Positions 20,488-33,237 of a stretch of 64,000 nt of DNA are shown here, piece after piece. The notes under the pieces are model-generated. The model made no database searches, was not told the origin of the DNA, and was given only the letters and a program-made list of their open reading frames with translations. Where the stretch lies: the NCBI GenBank assembly GCA_027605045.1, contig JAQFWX010000031.1, forward strand, positions 124,001 to 188,000, in the 5' to 3' direction. A program made the position numbers and the translations under genes. Origin of the DNA: Phallus indusiatus. Its lineage: Eukaryota > Basidiomycota > Agaricomycetes > Phallales > Phallaceae. The stretch's first letter is position 1. Every line of letters starts with the position of its first letter.

Positions 20488-21755
20488 GGCTGTGGAAAAG
20501 GAAGTAATAAGCGCCGCCACCACTGGTGCCCACACATACGCACCGCGGACTTGACGTTGGCTTAGCGCCAGGCGCAGACCCTTGAGCATTCCAAGGGAGG
20601 TTGTCGACGCCGAAATTGTTGAATTACAAAAGTAGAACTTCCGCAATTACATCAAAATAGTGCATTTGTGTTAAATAAACAGTTGAGGAATAATAAAGTT
20701 GATTCCGGCGTAAATCCGGCGAACCGTCCCCGAAAAAAAAGTGACAGAACGTGACAATACGTGTTCTCAACCGTGCTCAGAAAATGCAACACCCCATTGT
20801 TGCAAAGAAGAATCTTGCAGTGAGTTATGTTTATGAAGGACACAATTACTTCTGTAGCTACAATAGTTTCCGAACGCCTTTTCTCGTGTCACTGTCACGG
20901 TCCGAGATCTCGTTTCTCATGCGCGGTTATCAGTCAAATATCCCAGAAAGGAGTTCTCAAGCCCGGATAGGAAGTTTTATTTGGAATATGATAATGGAGA
21001 TGACGCCAATTACCAAACCATGATGAAGAGTGCGAAGACTATTACAAGAATGTCCCTGGTCATGGACGACTTCTCTCAGTACTCGTCTTAAATAGAACGT
21101 CTTGGGTCTCGCATGCCGATAGGACCCATGGATGCGACCAGGTATATCATCTCGACATGAATAAATATCTAAATCCTTACATTGTATGTTCATAGAGGTC
21201 GCGGCTTTCTTGTTTGTTCGTCGACAGTGAACGAATAAAGCGTAAAATGTTTTCAACAAAGAGATTGGTTTGTGCATAAATAATCAATGATCAAAAATAA
21301 TATGTCGTGTGATAAAAGGAAAAGTTCTAGGCTGTGAGAATCAGGGACACGGATACTAGTAAGATCAAGCACATATGCTCAACATTTGAGGTGAACACTG
21401 CAGTCAAACGCCAGTTCTATGAATTTAAAAAAAGGCTTGACATTGAATTTGCTCTTTGAAGATTACACATTGTCTTGTCGTATCATATACGACTCAATCA
21501 ATTCGTGCCTTGAAATACATTTAAGATATACATGCTTAAGCGAATGATTTCTATGCAGACGTTCAAGCTAAGAATTTCATTGTCGCGACACGGACCAGAG
21601 TTCCAGCGTGGCACGGTCGTGGCTTCCTCGTTTCGGCTGGTGAACGAGTGCGACGTAGGGTTCATTTACCTTCTTTTTGGGAAAGACGATTCATATGCTT
21701 TTATATGAGTTAGCCTTTCAGTCACAAAAGGACATTTCAACGAATATATGGGCCC
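20488..21755. other. Intergenic between F-box copies C and D
   Basis: The first about 400 bases are the duplicated upstream flank of copy C (GCAGTGAGTTATGT block near 20820). The rest is AT-rich with no supported gene. A degraded array fragment near 21400-21490 (GACATTGAATTTGCTCTTTGAAG) also occurs near 18053. Confidence 0.5.
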
Positions 21756-23378
21756 TTACTTTGGTGTATCAATCATCTGGACTTCAGCGTGCAAACATTC
21801 AAGTTTGTTTGCTTGAAACCATTGATCCGTACTTTCCGCCAATTTCGAGTCTTCGCAAAAGACAGCTAGGGATCTCAGGGGATATCCGGCCTGTTTCCGA
21901 ATCCTGCAAAACCGGGCGAGCTCATCGAGAAAGGATTCGTCGAGTTTTGTGCGCCGAGGAAAAACAAGCTCCAGCGTATGCAACAAAGGACAGAGGGACA
22001 CCTGTCTTTGATGATCCTCACTGTTCGGTTCAAGGTCCATATTTATGTGAGGGTTGGACTGTACCCGAGGCATCAATGCTCCCAAGTAAAACCCAATAAT
22101 CATGCTATCCAAAGGAACGCCCTCGCCGAGATGCTCATGATGGACACGTAGATGTTGTAGGTGTTTTAGTAAAGGAAAAAGTCCTGTAAGAATCGTGGAC
22201 GCCGATAAAACCATCTCCAAGCACATGTACTTGACATCCGACAACTTTAACTCTCGTATCAAATTATACAGTGCGTTAAAGGGCATGTGAGTGCGGCGAT
22301 AATTATACAGTGTCCTAAACGCTGAACCTTCTTCTCCCTGGGGATAAAAGCGGAACGATGGGGCGCCCAATTCCTTAGGATCAAAGAATTCGATATTCAT
22401 TTCCTCGAGATCAAAATCGGGAGTGAGGGTGAGAAGGGTGAAACGTTGTTGAGAAAGGAAATGAAACAAGAGCGTTGAGTCAGAAACATTGGGGTAAGAA
22501 TCTCTGCAGTTGATATCGAAGTAGATTTTATCGGCCGGGAAATCTAGATGACCTAAAATATAATCGAGGATGTCGATCCCACAGTTGCCTCGAACCTCGA
22601 GTTCTTGTAAACATGGCAGGCTGGCGCGATAAGTAGCGGACTTTGAGCAAACGATCGAGTGTCTTGCATCTGGAAATAAGATGTCGAGAATGCGAAGGCG
22701 TGGGGATGAATGAAGAATGTTGAGCAGGACGTCGCCGTCGATAACATTGTCCATTTCGGAAACAAGGGAAAGATGAAATCTGAGAAGATCCTTGAATAGG
22801 GAAACGGATCGAATATCTCTGAGACCGGCAGAAATTTGAAGGTGTACATGTTCAAGATTGACAGGTGCGATCCCGAGGAATAAGTCTTTGTAGGCTTCGC
22901 GGAGTGAATCTCGTTTTGGGTTGGCAAATCCGGACATATTGAGATGAAATTTGCGTAACATAGGAGCAGGCCTCTTGAGGAGGTGACAAGCTACGCGTGC
23001 AACCCTTGTGGATATAAAAAATCGGAGTTTTCGGAATCTGTGCATTTCTTTGAAAATCAAAGGGAGAATGCTGATCACATCATCAGGATCACGTCGAGGA
23101 GGTTGCACAATGAACACCTCCAATGGGGCAGAACCAGACCGAGAAAGTATGTCTAGTACGTAAGTTGAGTCTTTTCCGTTGAACTTTGGCATAATACAAG
23201 TCCACATAGTCGGGTCGTATAGCAGTGCAGTCCTCCACGAACGACAAACATGAGTCGCCTTGATTGGGGGAAGATGTGGATCTAAAGGATCGAGCCCGAA
23301 AGTCCAAGGTGATATGTATTCGTCTGCCGTGAGCTTGATGATTTCTCTAAATATCTCGTATGGAATGCGAGGAAGCAT
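21756..23378 (-). CDS. F-box/LRR-like protein, copy D, 540 aa, divergent
   Basis: Single-exon member of the family, more divergent than A-C. It begins MLPRIPYEIFREIIKLTADEY, has PPIKATHVCRSWRTALLYDPTMWTCI at residues about 37-62, a SRSGSAPLEVFI segment, repeated Leu-rich strands and the typical end LCPLLHTLELVF...GYPLRSLAVF...W. No internal stop. Upstream, near 23410-23450, lie GTGGGTGACTGTG-like motifs reminiscent of the promoter box of the right-hand F-box genes. Confidence 0.8.
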   Translation of the reverse strand: MLPRIPYEIFREIIKLTADEYISPWTFGLDPLDPHLPPIKATHVCRSWRTALLYDPTMWTCIMPKFNGKDSTYVLDILSRSGSAPLEVFIVQPPRRDPDDVISILPLIFKEMHRFRKLRFFISTRVARVACHLLKRPAPMLRKFHLNMSGFANPKRDSLREAYKDLFLGIAPVNLEHVHLQISAGLRDIRSVSLFKDLLRFHLSLVSEMDNVIDGDVLLNILHSSPRLRILDILFPDARHSIVCSKSATYRASLPCLQELEVRGNCGIDILDYILGHLDFPADKIYFDINCRDSYPNVSDSTLLFHFLSQQRFTLLTLTPDFDLEEMNIEFFDPKELGAPSFRFYPQGEEGSAFRTLYNYRRTHMPFNALYNLIRELKLSDVKYMCLEMVLSASTILTGLFPLLKHLQHLRVHHEHLGEGVPLDSMIIGFYLGALMPRVQSNPHINMDLEPNSEDHQRQVSLCPLLHTLELVFPRRTKLDESFLDELARFCRIRKQAGYPLRSLAVFCEDSKLAESTDQWFQANKLECLHAEVQMIDTPK

Positions 23379-24141
23379 GATGGTCGGTTACAGTGAAAGA
23401 TAGGCGCAGACTCCACTAACAGCCATCACAGTCACCCACAGTCACTCACGTAACACCATAACACGATATTTTGCTTCTCCATTCTTGGCCATTTCAAAAA
23501 CAAAGGTTCGCTGTCAAATTTTGAATGTATCGAGTTTTGTGGGGGCTTTGATAGCAGCTAGTAAGTAAAATTGAAGTAGGACGGCTACCCAACTCGAGCT
23601 TACTTACAATGAACTGATAACTTTTGTCTATTCAAGCTGTTTCGTAGACACTAGACCTGGAAGAACAGAAGTATTCAATAGGCGATATAATGATAACGAT
23701 TTCCCGCAGCTGACATCCAAATCTTGAAAATACCTGCGCAGGTCACAGACTGGCAGTCGCGCTGCGGTTCATTCAGCATATCAACTGAGTCGATCCCTAC
23801 AAGATACCTTTTAGGAGCCTTCGGCTTGCATCCTAAGTTGTTTTGGGTCCGCCGAACCACGATTCTATAATTATGGACGTTCTCAGTGGACCATCAAATC
23901 TGTGGGCAATTGGTCACATGGTGGAAATCCACAGCGAAACTCATCAACGCGAGGTTATCCGAGTCATCGTTCTTCATTGCTGCACTGGGGTGATGAATGC
24001 TTTTCATTGGCTTGGAAACAGCTATTGCGTCAGTATCCGTTCCTGGGTGAGTTAAAGAAGTATACACATGCTTCTTGCACACAAGGCCCCGTGGGTATAT
24101 AACACCAATTGCACAGGAATCCCTCCCATCTTCACCTCTTG
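23379..24141. other. Intergenic, divergent promoter region
   Basis: This lies between F-box copy D (minus) and the first aminopeptidase (plus) and should hold both promoters. Short open frames here lack splice or codon support. Nothing else recognised. Confidence 0.45.
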
Positions 24142-27100
24142 ATGTCTAATACTTCATCTGAACCATCGACACAGTACAGACTTCCTACCCAAGTTAGGCC
24201 AGTCCACTATGATCTCCTACTCAAGACCGATCTCGACAAACTTGAGTACCGGGGATTGGTCACAATTTAGTACGATATACGTCCGTTATTTTTCCGTTTT
24301 GTTCGAGCTGATGACTGGTTTCCAGCCTCGAAGTGGATACTGACACAAATACATTCACCTTCAACTCTTCCAAGCTGACAATAGAAAAGATATACGTGTC
24401 CCAGTCCAATGCTAAAGCCGAGCTAATTGATCTCGCTAATCTTTCAATCGACGAAGGAACGGAGCGAGCTACCGTCGCTCTTCCAACAATCTTCAAGAAA
24501 GGAGACAAGGCCAGACTATTGATTTCTTATAAATTGCAGTTAGCTAATAACCTCAAAGGTACGTGTGTGATCTAGAAAACCAGCCTTTTCTTTTCCTGAG
24601 AGTAGCATTAGGATATTATTACTCTACGTATGAGATTCAAGGCAAGAAACGTTATTACACGCTTACACAGTTTGAGGTAAACCGTCTCTGCCTTTAAGCA
24701 GTGCAATTACCCTAATAACCTTGATCAGGCTACATCTGCTCGTGCTGCTTTCCCTTGTTGGGACGAACCCGCCCTGAAAGCTACGTTTTCTGTGACCATG
24801 ATATCTAAAGTCAATACCGTCAATCTATCCAACATGCCAGCCATATCAGAAACTTCAATCCCCGCAGGCGACCATGGTGATTTCTTCGAAGGTGGGAACA
24901 GTGAAGGATGGAAAATAACTCAATTTGAGACAACCCCAAAGGCATTTTTCATTGCGAGGTGTAAGCGCTGGGTTACTTATGGCAATCGCAGATGTCCACT
25001 TATATCGTGGCTTTCGCTAACGGTGAATTCAAATATTTGGAGGGCTCCTACACAAGTCCGTTGAGCGGAAAGATACGCCCTTTAAGGGTATACGGTAATT
25101 ATCTTTTCTCTTCTGCGGATTCATTTGATAATAAGAGATACTTAAACAGCAACCGAGGACGTTATCCATCAAGCTCAGGTATAGTTCCTCGAGTATTGTA
25201 TTAAGAGAACGACGGCGTCAATTATTATGTAGTTTGCTTTGGACGTCAAAGCTAAAGCGCTGGTTCAATACGAAAAGGTCTTTGATATTGAATTTGCTCT
25301 GCCTAAACTAGATACGCTCGTGGTATGTCTGAATTAATCGACTTATGTCTTGTAACTCATTCCAAGAATGCTGCTAGGTACATGATTTCGATGCGGGCGC
25401 GATGGAAAACTGGGTAAGAAAGTGAATATGCTACGGTGTTTTCATGATTTCACTCTTGTTCGCCTTTGTTATATTAGGGTTTGATAACGGGACGAACAAC
25501 CGCCTATCTCGTAGATCCTGAAAGACCTGATCTAGCTTCAAAGCAGAATATCGCTGATACTCAAAGTCACGAGGTCAGTTTCGTTTTCTCTTCTTAGTTC
25601 ATCGTGCTCGGCTTGAGTTAAATGTGACCAACAGGTTGCGCATATGTGTATGTCATCTTCATTGTGTATATCGTTGGTATCGTATAATTCAATGATCTCA
25701 AAGGGTTCGGAAATATTGCTACGATGAAATGGTGGGACAATCTCTGGCTGAATGAAGGTTAGCTCAGCGCCGACATTGGTTGCCGTTATCGTTATTGATG
25801 GTTCCTAGGTTTCGCGACACTCATGGGAGAAGTGGTCGTTCTGAACAAGTTCGTGTTCCTGTTTATAAATACTTTGACAATGTTCGAACATATTGTAGAT
25901 TATTCCCTGAATGGAACGTTTACTCGAGCTTCTACAACCGTCATACGTCGGAAGCTTTGTCCTTGGATGCTAGACCGTCCTCTCATCCTGTTCAAGTACC
26001 CGTCCCCAATGCTGACGATATTGGTCAAGTATGTGCACATGCCCAAATGGTTTACTTTCATCTTCTAACCTTCATCTCCAGATCTTTGATTCTTTGTCTT
26101 ATTCGAAGGCGGGATCCAGTTCGTATTTTTGAAAACTCATCCAAAACTATTACATGACGTAAAACCTCATACTTTCATTAGTTCTACGCATGCTCTCAGT
26201 GTACACCGGAGAAGAAAAATTCCTCAAAGGCGTATCAATCTATTTGAAGAACCATTTGTATAGCAATACCGTTGCGGAAGACCTTTGGGCCGGGATACAA
26301 GAAGCTACAGGTATATTTGCTCAAATATTCGTACGGTAATATCCTAACACCACCCAGGACTGGACATTATCGCGTTAATGCATGACTGGACCTCCAAGGT
26401 ATGTATCAGTAGCCGACATCAATGCTATGCTTCCCTAGAACCCTAACTGCCGATTGGACCAGACCGGTTACCCTGTGTTAACTGTTACGGAAGCGAACGA
26501 TGGTATTCATATTCGACAGGATAGATTCTTTATCAGTGGAAAGGCAGAAGAGAAAGATAATCAGACAATTTGGTGTGCACACCAACCATCTTACTTTTTC
26601 GAACCCAGTTTGTAGACGATAAACACAGGCATGTTCCATTGGGTATACTGACCGTCGACTCGGAAGGCAAGACAACCATAAATAACCACGCATTACTTAC
26701 TACAAGGGAAACGACTTACAAACTCGATACCAACCGTTTGTGGAAGTTGAACGCTGGCTCAACCGGATTCTGTATGGCTTTTTACGATTGTCACGGGGCA
26801 TTGTTGTAGTCGCGATATACTGATTTTGTCGTAGATCGAGTGTTCTATCCTCCAGAACATATGATCAAACTTGGTCAAGAAGCTGCTTCTCCAAATTCTA
26901 TTCTAACAGTGGTAGACCGTCTTGGAATATTGGGCGATGCAATGGCTCTCGCTACCTCCGGCTATTCAACGACTAGCAGCGTCTTGGGTTTCATAGACAA
27001 ACTGCGGTCCGAAACTGAATGTGCGTTTATCTTTCTCATTTTCTTGCACGTTTTAAACATTTCTCCAAGACCTCGTATGGCAAAGCATGTTGGCTCAAGT

Positions 27101-28331
27101 CGGTCTTGTCGGTGGCAGTCGTCAGGACGAAGAAGATAGGGACGATTTGCGAGATTTTACAAGGGTGATCTGCGTGCACGGCTACCTTTAGTTTTTGTCC
27201 TGATATTTCCTCCACTATATAGACATTGATAGCCCCACTTTCAAGAAAACTGGGATATGAGTATCCGCCTGGAGAGCACTTTGAAACGATAAAGTTACGG
27301 ACTACTGTAATTGGTGCGGCCGCAAGTAATGGTTTACCTGAGTAAGTCGTGTGCTTCTATTCACTACTTATCCTTATCGTGTCAATTTTCTTCATCAGGA
27401 TCGTCCAGAAATTGCAGGAGTGGTTTGAAATTTATTTGAAGACAGGCTCGGAATCTCATATACCCCCGGATCTTGTCCGAGCCACGTTCAGGATCGTACG
27501 TAATGGGACTTTCTAGATCGATTCATTCTCATGCTTAACATTACATTTTTACATTAGGCCTGTAAGCATGGAGGTAGACGAGAGTGGGAGGAATCAAAGA
27601 AAGTATTCTTCAATCCAACGAATCCTACGATTCAGATCGCAGCTATATTTGGTCTGACTAGCACTCGCGATCCTACTTTGATTGAAGAAACATTTGATTT
27701 CATTCTTAATTCCGCACCAACTCATGTAAGTCTGACCTACGCGATTTTCCGGATGGAGCGCTGACTGTGAGGGATTCTCCAACTCACTAGGTTATCGTTT
27801 ATTTCATGATTGGAGCTTCGATGAACAGGAAGATTGGAAGGGTGGGTGAAAACCATCATCAATAATAGCATCTGTATTTTGACGTAAACGTTATTTTATA
27901 TCTCAGCGACTGTTCACGTTTTTCACCACGAACTATGATACCGTAAGTAGCATGTTTCCTCCCAGGCCTTCGCCGAAAAAAAGTTCTTATCCGGAATCTA
28001 TTATTTTTTTTTTCTAGCTTGCGAAGAAATTAGATGGAACATTCCATCTGTCATATCTTATTGATTCGGTATCTAGTGTGTTGACAACCGCGCAAGACGC
28101 CCAAGAACTCGAAGATTATTTCAAAGATAAGGACACGTCCAAGATCAATCAGTCCCTTGCTCAAGCGCTGGATATCATTCGTGCCAAGGCCGTGTGGGCG
28201 GATGTAAGCGACAACTGCAAGCGACATGTTTTTTGTTTACTGACCCTTTTTTTTAGAGAAGCAAGGATGAGGTTAAAGATTGGCTCAAGGAGTGGAAGAA
28301 AAACAACACAATCGAACCAGGAGTTGCGTAA
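24142..28331 (+). CDS. M1-family zinc aminopeptidase, copy 1, about 27 exons
   Basis: Gluzincin that removes N-terminal residues from peptides. The [20 protein letters not shown] start at 24142 is followed by about 26 short introns. Conserved pieces in order: [28 protein letters not shown] (exopeptidase GAMEN motif, near 25384-25410), HEVAHMW split across an intron (HExxH, 25568-25650) and [12 protein letters not shown] with the third zinc ligand (near 25745-25830). The C-terminal ERAP1-like helical domain runs from [10 protein letters not shown] to the terminal exon [16 protein letters not shown]. All exons I checked join in phase. One intron (24942-24991) starts with GC instead of GT, where copy 2 has GT. 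No signal peptide, so probably cytosolic. It is an inverted paralog of 37696-41849. Confidence 0.88.
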
Positions 28332-28709
28332 TAAGTATTACAACCGTCGCACATGATTATTCAATGAAACAATAACTGTAAAATAACTGATTTTGTCTGT
28401 ATAGTTCGGAATTTTTGAGCTTTTTTTCTGAATGGGCTGGTTGCGTTTGGTTCAAGCATCTATCAAGTTTTGCAGTGGCGTGTACTAGGAATATATCTGA
28501 CAAATCAGATTTAGATGAGTTAATTAGCCTTCAAGGTATACAATCTGGCGGTCTGTGCAGTGGCGTGTACTAGGAGTACTTTTATTTATCTCCGACGTTA
28601 TCAGTTCAGATCTCAAGAAAGAAGACCAAAAACATTATAAGAAGGAAAGGCTATCATACATATGGCTATCGACAAACATCTCAATGCATTCAGATTGACA
28701 AGATCCGTA
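28332..28709. other. Convergent intergenic spacer with a 20-bp direct repeat
   Basis: The spacer lies between the convergent 3' ends of aminopeptidase 1 and the P450. TGCAGTGGCGTGTACTAGGA occurs at 28471-28490 and again at 28556-28575. No gene. Confidence 0.6.
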
Positions 28710-31016
28710 TTATTTCGGGAAAAAATCAATTTCGTGACTCAGATCTTCCAAAAGCTTTACAGCCTTCTTAGTCCTTGGGACAATCCGACATTTGAAAGGT
28801 TTTGCTCGTCTATAAGGAAGGGTGAAACAATGAACAAATTGCTCAATTCAGCCGTACTTGAGAAATTTGTTCACGTACAATAAAAGCCCTGAATCGAACG
28901 CTTCCTTCGGAAGCTCTGATTCAACCGGTAGTATATCATATACTTGTAGCACAGACGCGACCAGGAGAAACAAGGTGCTTTCGGCGAGATGTCTTCCTGG
29001 GCAAGCCCTGTCAACGTATGCATCCATTCAACTTTCACGGATTATATGTGTTTGAATGAGGAGTAGCAAACCTTCGTCCGTATCCAAAAGCCTGATCAAG
29101 TGTGGGTATTGCGACGTCCTCACCAGACTCTTGGAGAAATCTCTCTGGTCTAAATTTATCAGCGTCTTCTCCGTAGACCGACGTACTCCGGAGCATCGTC
29201 CTATAAATGGAAAGTTAAATGGAAAGTTACCAATTGGCCGTATTACGATATGATTTATGGAAAGATTTGGAAGGTATTTACATACCAAGTGTTCGGTGTG
29301 ACAAGCGTACCCTTTGGAACGAAATATCCTCCAATAACATCATCCACGGACAGCACTAGGGGAAACCCAATACTGGTCGTCGCATTCCAGCGTAATGCTT
29401 CTTTAACAACTGCTTCTATGTATGGAAGATTCTGTCGATCTTGAAAGGATGGTAATCCATCGGAACCTACTACCTTGTCTAACTCGGCCTGGGCTTTTCT
29501 CTGGACTTGCGGGTTCAAAACCATCGCAAGGAAGAAATCAACAATTGCACAATGAGTCTGTGGTAATCGACGCGCCGGGGAAAAGGGAAGTACTGTTAGT
29601 AGATTGATTAGGAAAGGATATTCATTGTTTTACCGAGTCTATACCCGCGAAATATGCCGTTCCGGGGACATATTTTATCATGTCTTCATAATCAGATGGT
29701 CGAGTTGCATCATCAGCTGCAAATTGCTCAATCAACGAGGTTGCAATTGAAGGAGGAGCGTTTCCAACTTTCTGCGTTATTTATTAATGGATTGGCCTTA
29801 ATCAATACTTAAGGGGAAAGGGAAAAATGAAATGTATCTCACCATTGCTTCCTTGATTGCGTTAATAGGAAAGTTGGCCATCTCAAAAGCCTGTTTTCTC
29901 AATTTTTCCAGTGCAATTTTGAAGTTAGCACCCGGGAACCAGCTAGGAACGTGCCTCACTCAAATGAAAGAAAGGGTAAGAAGTCTAAATCGCATAAGGC
30001 CAGTTAAAATTGAGCATACAGACTGGAAGAAAATCCACCAGGTATGTCCCAGGTACGCATGCTTCTCCCACTTCAACCAATGTCTTTTCAGATAAAACTA
30101 ATAGTGGCTCGTTTTCGGATCGTGGCTGGATTCCATATGCTATCTGTTCTAGTTTTGAGTATAGGCGTCTTTCGCTAATAGCTAGTACATACTTCTAGGA
30201 TAAGCGAGCCTATCACAAAACGTACGTGTTCCCTGAAGTCGTTTGGAGATTGTTGAAGCCTATGCAATAAAGTCCTGACACGAATGCAATCGAAATCTGC
30301 GTTTAGTTTATATATAAAAGTTTTTAAGACAGTTTTGTACCTGACGTATTTTGTCTGAAGATCCTGGTAATTGTGTATAACGTTCTGATTGAAAAACCGC
30401 GTGAAACAGGCTTTGTAACGACGCCATTTTTCGTCCGGCGATTGGAGAGTAAAAATCCAATCTATCTTGATTCTGGATCATATATCCAATCAAAATTTGG
30501 CATTGCGTTGACACCGAAGTGGAAGAGTGATGTTATATATGTTAGGAAGGCTTACAAATCGTGAAGCACGGTGGACCTATATCTTTTTGAATAGATATTA
30601 CCCCTTTTCTCGAATATTTCCTGCGCCATTTCGCGCGAGTTCACATAGAGGATTGATGTACCTAGTGTGGTCACGTATACCAGATCTCCTGCGCAAACTC
30701 TCTGTAAGCAGACTTCTTAAAACAATGAATAAAACTAATACCGTATTCTTTAGCCCAACGATGATAAGTCAACCATTCCTCCTGTCGCGGCATGTCCAGG
30801 AGATTGCCAATGAGAAACCGCCGTGGAGGACCGGGCGGGAGCTTGAGGCCAGACATAGCCGAACTGGGGAGAAAGCAAAAGAAACTAGCTGTTAATAATA
30901 ATAATCTGAATAAATTTGACAAGCTGAATGTACCGTTTTTTGAACCAGGTGAAGAGCGCATAGAGTATTAATGCCGTCAAAACCGTGTAAGTTGTAGTGC
31001 TCAAGGTCGAGAACAT
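28710..31016 (-). CDS. Cytochrome P450 monooxygenase, 12 exons, membrane-anchored
   Basis: Heme-thiolate oxygenase with an N-terminal anchor (TYTVLTALILYALFTW) from an ATG at 31016 and the hinge LKLPPGPPRRFLIGN. Exons join in phase through 11 introns. Motifs: helix C WRRYKACF; I-helix region GTAYFAGIDSTHC, with Ser-Thr at the oxygen-activation site; K-helix EALRW (ExxR, near 29400); FRPERF; heme loop FGYGRR-ACPG with the Cys ligand (28995-29110); C-terminal FKCRIVPRT in a last exon ending TAA at 28710. The local stop at 28848 lies in an intron that begins GTACGTG, so it does not truncate the gene. Intact by motif and phase. Substrate unknown; such genes are abundant and fast-evolving in mushrooms. 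Confidence 0.88.
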
Positions 31017-33237
31017 ATCGATCACTGACAGGTCGACGTGTCAATCGTTAACCAATTTCTTGTGAGGTGAGACTACGCAATTTAAGCCCGAGGATTAAAC
31101 GCCCCAAGATAGAGTGTATAGTGTGAATTCCATTCGGATCGGTGATTCGCATAGTTTAATCTCCGTAACTATTGGGCTATGGTATTTATAAGGGGTTTAA
31201 GGTTTGACTAAGTATGCAGACCTAAGACGACTTCGCTCTATGGGTAAGAATATCCGAATTTTCAGCTGAGCGCCACCCCTCCGTTTCACGCGCTGACGCA
31301 CAAAATCCACGTCCGCCATGAAGTATTATTGGATATCCTGAATTCGAAAGGGCGCGCACTATAACTAGTACATTGATTAGATATACAAACTACTAGTAAA
31401 ACCGCTAAACTACTCACGGAACATGCAAGTGACTCCTATTCCAAACTTTTAACGCGCAAGGCCTTTCCAAGATCTCGATGGCGAAAGCAGCTCCGAGCTA
31501 GGGTTTTTCAGTTTGGATAGCGTTTAGGATTGCTATGTACTAGTTGGCTCTAACACGAAGAGAAAGGTGATGTCAAAAGATACGACGTCAATTTTTTTTA
31601 TTTTTATTTTTTTGACGTGTATATTTATGGATAGTGCGGAAGTGTTCACGGAAAAAATGTTGAAGAAATGTTGGTGGCAGTGCGTTGCTTCGGATTTACC
31701 GGTTTGATCTCTTGCTTACGTACAGCTACTTAGTTCAAACTCAGCTTGCTTAAACTCTCACTAGAGTTTCTTACCTATTTCTTTGCTATTTGCTTCTCTC
31801 TTCCGGAATGAATCGTCACCGATCACCTGTGTCTGAAACGCAGTTATCTCGAAATTCTGGCCCGACGTAAAAGCGATAGCGTTCTCCATGTCAACTCCAA
31901 AACTTCGGTCTCCCCAGTCAAGGTCATAACAATCACAAGATCAACAAACAAATTGGTCGGCATCCAAAAAGTTGATTATATAAAATACTATCACGGCAAG
32001 TTACAACGTGTTTGAGGTTCATAACGCTCGGAAGGTCATCTCTGGACACGTCATCATTATTGAGGGATAACAGGCGGGAAGGACCCTCTAAGCGTTGGCG
32101 TCTCGGTAATTCTCCGAAATCATACCTTTTTCTTCATTATCTAAGTTGAATATTCTCGTGTTTCCACGGCTTTTGAAGACGTCGTTATCCATTTGGCGTG
32201 TCATGATCTCTAGGCACAATGGTGAACTGGGGTAATGTTTCTACGTCCCTTGTCTCATCCATATTCTTAGCTTAGCACCGTTCAGGAGGTGTAGCAACTT
32301 CAATGGACAGCCAGAGCGACCTGCCTTGGAACTTTCTTTCTCCAGTACACGCGGTTATGTAGCTCCTCCGCAGTTACCCGCTCAGTCTCTTTCAGGCTTT
32401 TCCTAATCTCTCAGACACCTCTTTGCCTATACACAAGCAATGCAAAGTCTTTGTTCCGGTTTTAGAAAGGAAAAAGCGGAAGGCTGGGCAACGTGAGGAG
32501 ACAGAAAGGAATGATATACGCGGCTCGTTAGCTATTAACGTTTGGTGCAAGTCGTTTCGCTAATACGATATTTAGAGGGTTGGCGCCGAGACTAAATGGG
32601 AAGAGTCCGGAGGCCCAGAGATGGGAGAGGAATAGCTAGATGTTCCTGCGCTTGATTGTGGCCCGGTATGTACAATGATACTATCAGCTATAATCTGAGA
32701 AACTATATGACGCTGATCTTTTCATGTCTCTCGTTCAGTCTCCGGGTGCAATATACCCTGGTATTGTCGACCGACCTCTTTCACTCTGTGTAACTCGATT
32801 GGGACTCTGCACCGCAGTAGTGTGCATGTTCGCGGAAGTGGATCCTTTTAGGTCGGGTATTGGCGACCCTTAGGGGGCTCAGATCTCAGATTCCATAACC
32901 AACCCAGACCTAATCTTCACTTCCACTTACACTAAAATAGCGCCATCGGCACTAATGACACCGTTACGAGTTACCAGCAGTCTAGCACTATTTCAGTATC
33001 GATTCTGATGTCATTAGGTGAAACTAGTACTGACATGGTACTAAAGTAGTCGACGTCCAGAACTCGATCTATAGTTTCATTAATAAGGCTTTGCGTTGAC
33101 CAATATGTCAAGCTCGCAGACTGCAGTACTTCAAGGTGATCTGATTACGTAATCTTCAGAATGAACTTGGGATTCGGCAATCTCAGTTATGAACAGGACA
33201 TGTTCCTTTCTTTCTTCACCACATCACCAGCTGTACC
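31017..33237. other. 2.2-kb gene desert
   Basis: There is no open frame of about 60 codons on either strand. It contains A/T homopolymers near 31590-31615 and short inverted motifs such as GGTCGGGTATTGGCGACC near 32851, but no LTR, TIR or recognisable relic. It includes the presumed promoters of the divergent P450 and glycoprotein genes. Confidence 0.5.

Noticed and set aside
28848..28850. Stop codon taken as the end of the P450, implying a truncated enzyme
   Set aside because: It lies in an intron starting GTACGTG; the spliced last exon supplies the expected FKCRIVPRT end.
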